A stretch of DNA of 21,030 nt, from NCBI GenBank assembly GCA_052388135.1, contig JBQTIM010000230.1, positions 1 through 21,030 of the forward strand. The letters are read 5' to 3'. The position numbers and the translations under genes are program-made. Below the pieces are notes generated by a model, which was given only the letters and a program-made list of their open reading frames with translations, made no database searches and was not told the origin of the DNA. Shown in pieces: positions 17,391 to 21,030 of the stretch. This DNA is from JBQTIM01 sp052388135. Lineage in GTDB: Bacteria; Elusimicrobiota; Elusimicrobia; FEN-1173. Position 1 is the first letter of the stretch. The number at the start of each line of letters is the position of its first letter.

Positions 17391-17876
17391 GACGCCCGAA
17401 TATCCGCCGGGTGGGGCCTCCCTGTATACCCAGGCAACGTCGCGGCTCCCCGCATCGTCGTTCTCTGCGCTACCTCCGCCGACACGTTTCAAAAACCAAT
17501 CGTCCCGGCCTGAGACAGGTCGGCACCCCCAAGGCCGGCACGGTCATCCTCAAGGTCTCCACAACCTCGTTTTTACCCGCAAAAATCAAACCCGCGGCGG
17601 CAACTCGACGGGATATGAACCCGGGCCGGCCTGGGACGCCTTGACCCCCGAAAACCTCCAAAAGAGCCTCCAAGACTACGTCAAAATCTGCGCGCGCAAA
17701 CCTGGAATTGAAAGGACTCTGGCCGTTCGCCGGCACGTCCATCAAATTCGCTACTCCAAAAAAAGCTTCTGTGTGGAATTTCTATTTACCCGCCCGCCCG
17801 ACGGAAAGCTGCTTCAAAATAGACCCGCTTCCACCGCCGCGCCCCGCGCGGCCGCCCCGCTTTGCCCGCCCGCCCG
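17391..17876. other. Gene-poor stretch with hairpins, no convincing gene
   Basis: No reading frame here is clearly a gene. CCGGCCT and AGGCCGG (about 17505-17542) form an inverted repeat with a long loop; other short hairpins surround GTATAC near 17433. A 91-codon minus frame (17745-17470) has GGAG 8 nt before its TTG, but its protein resembles nothing I know. A plus frame from 17641 runs through the terminator hairpin and is doubtful. The block may be a repeat-type element or decayed DNA. Confidence 0.4.
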
Positions 17877-17916
17877 AAAAAGAAAAGAGCCCGGCCGTTT
17901 AGAACGGTCAGGCTCT
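17877..17916 (-). terminator. Intrinsic terminator reading leftward, with no recognised gene upstream of it
   Basis: Arms 17886-17899 and 17903-17916 pair over 14 positions with one mismatch and one G-U, around a 3-nt loop. On the minus strand TTTT, C, TTTTT follows at once (17886-17877), the classic layout. On the plus strand only GTTT follows. It therefore ends a leftward transcript from somewhere to the right, where no clear gene is found. Confidence 0.65.
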
Positions 17917-18470
17917 GTTTCCCGGTGCGTTGTTTTCGCAAATGGCGACAATAGCGAAGCTCCGCCGATAATCGTTCCCATTACTTTTCCGAACGTATCG
18001 CACGAATATTGGGACCATTACAGCTTGACGGGAGAGCTGAATGTGCGTGAGGGCAAGGCGGAACTTCAACCTTCCGAGGTTTGAGACGGGTTTGAGCTTA
18101 CCCGCGGACTCTGACCGAGGCGAGGGAGCCGAGGAAATGGCTGGAGTGCGCTAGACACGCAAGCCCGCCTTACCTTATTCCGCCCCCTGGAGGGGGAGGA
18201 GATAGGAGGGGGTGGCGCGCTTTTTTCGGGCAATAGGCGGTGCCCGCTATCGGGGCTGGACAGGGGGAGGGAAGGAAGCGGCGGGACGGAGCGGAGGAGA
18301 GAAGAACGGCGGGAGGCGGAGTGGCTGGCGGCGGAAGGAGGAGAGAAAGACCCGGGAGCTGGAAGCTGAACCGGAAGAGGAGAGAGGCGGGCGCCGACTG
18401 GAACGGCTGACCGGAAGAAGAAAACGGCCCCGGCTGGGCTTGGGCTGGAAAGGGAGGAAGGCCGCTCGCC

Positions 18471-18493
18471 GGGCCGCCCCAAAGCGGCGGCCC
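18471..18493. repeat. Perfect 8-bp GC inverted repeat
   Basis: GGGCCGCC (18471-18478) and GGCGGCCC (18486-18493) are exact reverse complements around a 7-nt loop. No T-run follows on either strand, so it is not a standard intrinsic terminator. Confidence 0.5.
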
Positions 18494-18588
18494 AGCTCGC
18501 TCGTTTGTGGCTGGCGGGTGGAACGCCCGGCGCGCCGCACCAACACCGGCGCGGCGCACCTCCACAAGGGGGGCTGGTGGTGCCCACT

Positions 18589-18637
18589 GGCGGGGTAACG
18601 TAAAGGCCCCGCCCCAGCCCCGCCTAGCGGCGGGGCT
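18589..18637. repeat. Two adjacent GC hairpins with interchangeable arms
   Basis: GGCGGGG (18589-18595) pairs with CCCCGCC (18607-18613); AGCCCCGCC (18616-18624) pairs with GGCGGGGCT (18629-18637) around a 4-nt loop. Because the arms share a 7-nt core, either G-rich arm can pair with either C-rich arm, so alternative folds exist. Confidence 0.5.
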
Positions 18638-18663
18638 CCGCTGTCCGGGCCGCTGGGCCTGGC

Positions 18664-18927
18664 TTATTTTACGGCTTCGCCGTCCGGGCGCGCGCGGGGT
18701 CCCGTTGCCTGTAGGACTTCCTCCATGATAGTCCGGACTTGGGTTGACGCGCCGTGCGCGGCAATCAAGTGCCGGCTTCCTCTCGACGTTCGCGTCGGGC
18801 CGTTGGCGGAGCGTGGGCCAGCCCGTTTCAGGTCAGGCCCGCGCGCCGCGGATTTTTGTGAAACGTAAAAAGGGGCGATGTTATGATTCCATATCACGCC
18901 TGTTTTGATAAAATCCAAAAAGTTCAT
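18664..18927 (-). CDS. Doubtful small hypothetical protein, divergent from hsdR
   Basis: An 87-codon frame starting MNFLDFIKTGVIW, with AAGGG close upstream of the ATG at 18927, ends 26 nt before the GC hairpin pair at 18637-18589. Its first 30 codons are AT-rich and the rest very GC-rich, so it may span a junction between two kinds of DNA. I recognise no family. It could equally be chance. Confidence 0.2.
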   Translation of the reverse strand: MNFLDFIKTGVIWNHNIAPFYVSQKSAARGPDLKRAGPRSANGPTRTSRGSRHLIAAHGASTQVRTIMEEVLQATGPRARPDGEAVK

Positions 18928-18977
18928 AGACCCTTAGCGGAATAGCTTCATCACTATGGCGGGGGCACTCTCAAGAT

Positions 18978-19003
18978 GTCACCATTGTTAGTCACCGTTG
19001 TTA
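18978..19003 (+). repeat. Two tandem 13-bp repeats upstream of hsdR
   Basis: GTCACCATTGTTA (18978-18990) is followed immediately by GTCACCGTTGTTA (18991-19003), with one difference. The pair lies 28 bp before the hsdR ATG and covers the -35 region and spacer of a possible promoter, as an operator would. Confidence 0.55.
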
Positions 19004-19017
19004 AAACGTCTTATATA
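18989..19017 (+). promoter_or_regulatory. Possible promoter of hsdR
   Basis: TAGTCA (18989-18994), a 17-bp spacer and TATATA (19012-19017) give a moderate sigma70-like match. The transcript would begin near 19024, only about 8 nt before the ATG, and no good ribosome site is seen. Confidence 0.3.
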
Positions 19018-19031
19018 AAAGAAACATAGTC

Positions 19032-21030
19032 ATGAGTCCTCAAGAAACTGAATGGTTAAGCCGAAAAAAGAGAATCGACGCTAAGTTGCGATCGACGACG
19101 CCTTCTTGGAAAATCGTTAAATTCCAAGAGGGAATGAATTTGGCGACTCTTTCGAATCATGCTGTAGAAGAATATCCCACAGACAATGGCCCTGCGGACT
19201 ATGCCCTGTTTGTGGGCGGGAAACTCCTTGGCATCCTTGAAGCAAAAAAGGTCGGCGTCAGCCCCCAAAACGTTCTTGAACAGGCCAAACGGTATGCCGC
19301 TGGAATAAAGGACGGACTGGGAAGTTGGGGCGGTTTAAAAGTCCCGTTTCTGTATGCTTCCAACGGAGAAATTATCTGGCACTTGGACGTACGCCCCGAG
19401 AAGAGGATTTCCCGCCGAATCAGCCAATTTCATACACCTACAGCCCTAGAAAGTTTTTTCGCAGCAGACATAGGCCATGCGCGTGAATGGTTAAAAAGTA
19501 CTCCTATAGGCAAAATCGAGCGACTATATGACTTTCAGAGAAATGCCATTCGGAAAACCGAAGCGGCCATTCTCGATGGAAAGCGAGATTTGTTGTTGGC
19601 CATGGCCACCGGGACCGGCAAAACATTCATGACCGTCGCGCAAATATACCGGCTGCTCGAATCCAAACTGGTCCGGCGGGTTTTGTTCATGGTAGACCGC
19701 AAAGCGCTTGCCGCGCAGGCGGTCCGCGAATTCGCGTCCTTTAACACTCCGGCCGGATACAAATTCAACCAAGCTTATGAGATATACAGCCAAAGATTCC
19801 GCAGGGAAGATTTTGGCGACGACCAGCCGTTTGACCCGAAAGTCCTTCCAAACGAATATCTGACAAAGCCGAGTTCCTCCCATACCTTCGTTTACGTCTC
19901 CACGATCCAGCGCATGGCTATCAATCTATTAGGCCGCGAAAAAGTGTTCCCACAGCCCGGCAGCGATCCAGAGCCGGACGATGATGCGGACAAACTACAC
20001 ATCCCCATTCATGCATTTGATTTGGTCATAGCGGATGAGTGTCATCGCGGCTACACGGTGCACGATATCGGCGTATGGCGGGAGGTCTTAAACCACTTTG
20101 ACGCAGTTAAGATTGGCCTCACAGCGACGCCGGCCGCCCACACAGTGGCGATCTTTGGAAGTCCAATTTTTCGATACGGCGTCGAGCAGGCCATCCGAGA
20201 TGGGTACCTTGTGGATTACGAGCCGGCCGCGATCAAATCGGATGTTCGTATGAACGGAATTTTTCTCCGGCCCGGTGAAGTGATCGGCCGGGTGGATACC
20301 GAGACAGGGAAAGAAGCCTTGGATGAGGTGGAAGACGAGCGCGGGTTCAACGCTGAAGAGATTGAGCGCCGGATTACGTCGCCCGAAAGCAACGGGAAGA
20401 TCATCCAAGAAATAGCCAAATACGCCTACGCGCATGAGGAGAAGACCGGGCATTTCCCCAAAATGCTGATTTTCGCAGTGAACGATCTGCCTCACACGTC
20501 CCATGCGGATCAGCTCGTTCGGACCTGTCGGGAGGTTTTCAATCAAGGGGACGATTTCGTCCAGAAAATTACCGGCAACCCGAACGTGGACCGTCCCCTG
20601 CAAAAAATCCGCGAGTTCCGAAACCGGCCCAACCCGAAAATCGTTGTAACGGTGGACATGCTGAGCACAGGGGTGGACATCCCAGCCTTGGAATTCATCG
20701 TTTTTCTTCGGCCTGTGAAATCACGCATCCTCTGGGAACAGATGCTGGGACGGGGCACGCGACGCTGCGACGCCATCAGGAAATCAAAATTCTTCGTTTT
20801 CGATTGTTTCGATGGTACGCTGATTGAATACTTCAAAGGCGTTTCCAACTTTGAAATCGAGGTTCCAAAAGCCGATCCCCTGTCCATCGTCCAAGTCATC
20901 GAAAATATTTACCAAAACGTCGACCGCGATTATTACGTGAGGGTCCTAGTAAAACGCCTCCGTCGGATTGACCGGGAAATGAGCGATGAGGCGCGTAGGG
21001 ATTTCGCACGTTTCATTGCTGATGGCGACA
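19032..21030 (+). CDS. hsdR: Type I restriction enzyme R subunit, EcoEI/EcoAI-like (C-terminus off the right edge)
   Basis: The motor and nuclease subunit of a type I restriction system: it translocates DNA using ATP and cuts when blocked. 666 residues are visible from the ATG at 19032. An N-terminal PD-(D/E)xK nuclease shows Asp56 and Glu70-Ala-Lys72 (ADYALF; ILEAKK). The helicase has motif I ATGTGKT (192-198), motif II DECH (335-338), motif III TATP (364-367) and motif VI QMLGRGTRR (570-578). The last visible part (DPLSIVQVIENIYQNV) fits the EcoEI-type C-terminal domain. The usual length is near 800-900 aa, so 150-250 residues are missing. Composition is visibly less GC-rich than the pilin operons, suggesting acquisition. 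hsdM and hsdS are expected nearby but are not in the window. Confidence 0.95.
   Translation, partial: MSPQETEWLSRKKRIDAKLRSTTPSWKIVKFQEGMNLATLSNHAVEEYPTDNGPADYALFVGGKLLGILEAKKVGVSPQNVLEQAKRYAAGIKDGLGSWGGLKVPFLYASNGEIIWHLDVRPEKRISRRISQFHTPTALESFFAADIGHAREWLKSTPIGKIERLYDFQRNAIRKTEAAILDGKRDLLLAMATGTGKTFMTVAQIYRLLESKLVRRVLFMVDRKALAAQAVREFASFNTPAGYKFNQAYEIYSQRFRREDFGDDQPFDPKVLPNEYLTKPSSSHTFVYVSTIQRMAINLLGREKVFPQPGSDPEPDDDADKLHIPIHAFDLVIADECHRGYTVHDIGVWREVLNHFDAVKIGLTATPAAHTVAIFGSPIFRYGVEQAIRDGYLVDYEPAAIKSDVRMNGIFLRPGEVIGRVDTETGKEALDEVEDERGFNAEEIERRITSPESNGKIIQEIAKYAYAHEEKTGHFPKMLIFAVNDLPHTSHADQLVRTCREVFNQGDDFVQKITGNPNVDRPLQKIREFRNRPNPKIVVTVDMLSTGVDIPALEFIVFLRPVKSRILWEQMLGRGTRRCDAIRKSKFFVFDCFDGTLIEYFKGVSNFEIEVPKADPLSIVQVIENIYQNVDRDYYVRVLVKRLRRIDREMSDEARRDFARFIADGD

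Larger units (their letters stand above)
17917..18663. other. Purine-skewed, hairpin-rich intergenic region
   Basis: From about 18180 to 18470 the plus strand is strikingly purine-rich (many GGAGGA and GGAAGG runs), unlike the rest of the window. Reading frames on both strands give low-complexity Arg/Gly/Glu or Pro/Ser proteins and I do not accept them. From 17930 to 18084 composition is more balanced and both strands stay open, but no start or family is evident. Several GC hairpins lie at 18471-18637. A structured RNA or decayed mobile DNA is possible. Confidence 0.4.

Noticed and set aside
17470..17745. 91-codon minus frame with GGAG upstream
   Set aside because: A plausible ribosome site exists, but there is no recognisable domain and the region is rich in repeats; noted in the intergenic entry only.
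17641..18084. 147-codon plus frame
   Set aside because: It runs through the terminator hairpin, is low-complexity in the middle and has no clear ribosome site; the last 50 residues look more protein-like but are unsupported.
18040..18180. tRNA-like T-arm (CGGGT, loop, ACCCG) on the minus strand
   Set aside because: The loop is 8 nt rather than 7, lacks the TTC-R-A pattern, and no acceptor or anticodon stem fits.
18696..18840. Resemblance to RNase P or SRP RNA (GGAGGAAGTCC on the minus strand; CAGGTCAGG on the plus strand)
   Set aside because: Only short fragments match. The partner half of the RNase P core and the SRP GGAAG loop context are absent.
1..21030. CRISPR arrays or insertion sequences
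   Set aside because: No regularly spaced repeats with unique spacers and no transposase motifs were seen; the only tandem array is the coding GPTT tract.

Overview
The window is mostly GC-rich, tightly packed bacterial DNA with strongly G/C-biased third codon positions. Its gene content is a multi-PAS hybrid kinase, several prepilin-like proteins and a type I restriction subunit. Two of the prepilin-like proteins are unusually large. Such sets occur in Gram-negative, type IV pilus-bearing lineages. A high-GC member of Elusimicrobiota or a similar poorly cultured phylum is my guess, but no marker gene here settles the taxon.

Layout: (1) 1-4738, minus: the N-terminal 1579 residues of a hybrid sensor histidine kinase with two kinase cores, running off the left edge. 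(2) 4907-6700, plus: an HTTM membrane protein with a thioredoxin-like DCC/DUF393-type segment. (3) 11634 down to 6633, minus: a four-gene pilin-like operon. In transcription order it holds an 828-aa giant prepilin with lamin-tail and carboxypeptidase-regulatory-like domains, a 177-aa prepilin, a 147-aa PilX-like protein, and a secreted 487-aa protein with ten Gly-Pro-Thr-Thr repeats. (4) 11635-11884: an AT-rich divergent promoter region. (5) 11885-17390, plus: a second pilin-like operon whose three genes overlap by 4 nt each. It holds a 420-aa PilX-like protein with a beta-rich C-terminus, a 1076-aa giant prepilin and a 339-aa prepilin. (6) 17391-19031: about 1.6 kb with no convincing gene, many GC hairpins, a purine-skewed stretch and an intrinsic terminator pointing left with no recognised gene feeding it. 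(7) 19032 to the right edge, plus: a lower-GC hsdR gene of the EcoEI/EcoAI type, probably part of an acquired restriction-modification island.

The most interesting unit is 6633-17390. Two back-to-back operons each encode a PilX-like protein, a very large prepilin and a smaller prepilin. One operon has the beta-rich domain fused to PilX, the other has it as a separate secreted protein. This looks like two diverged versions of one minor-pilin/adhesin cassette, assembled at a pilus or pseudopilus tip by a machine encoded elsewhere. No pilus ATPase, platform protein, secretin or prepilin peptidase is present in the window.
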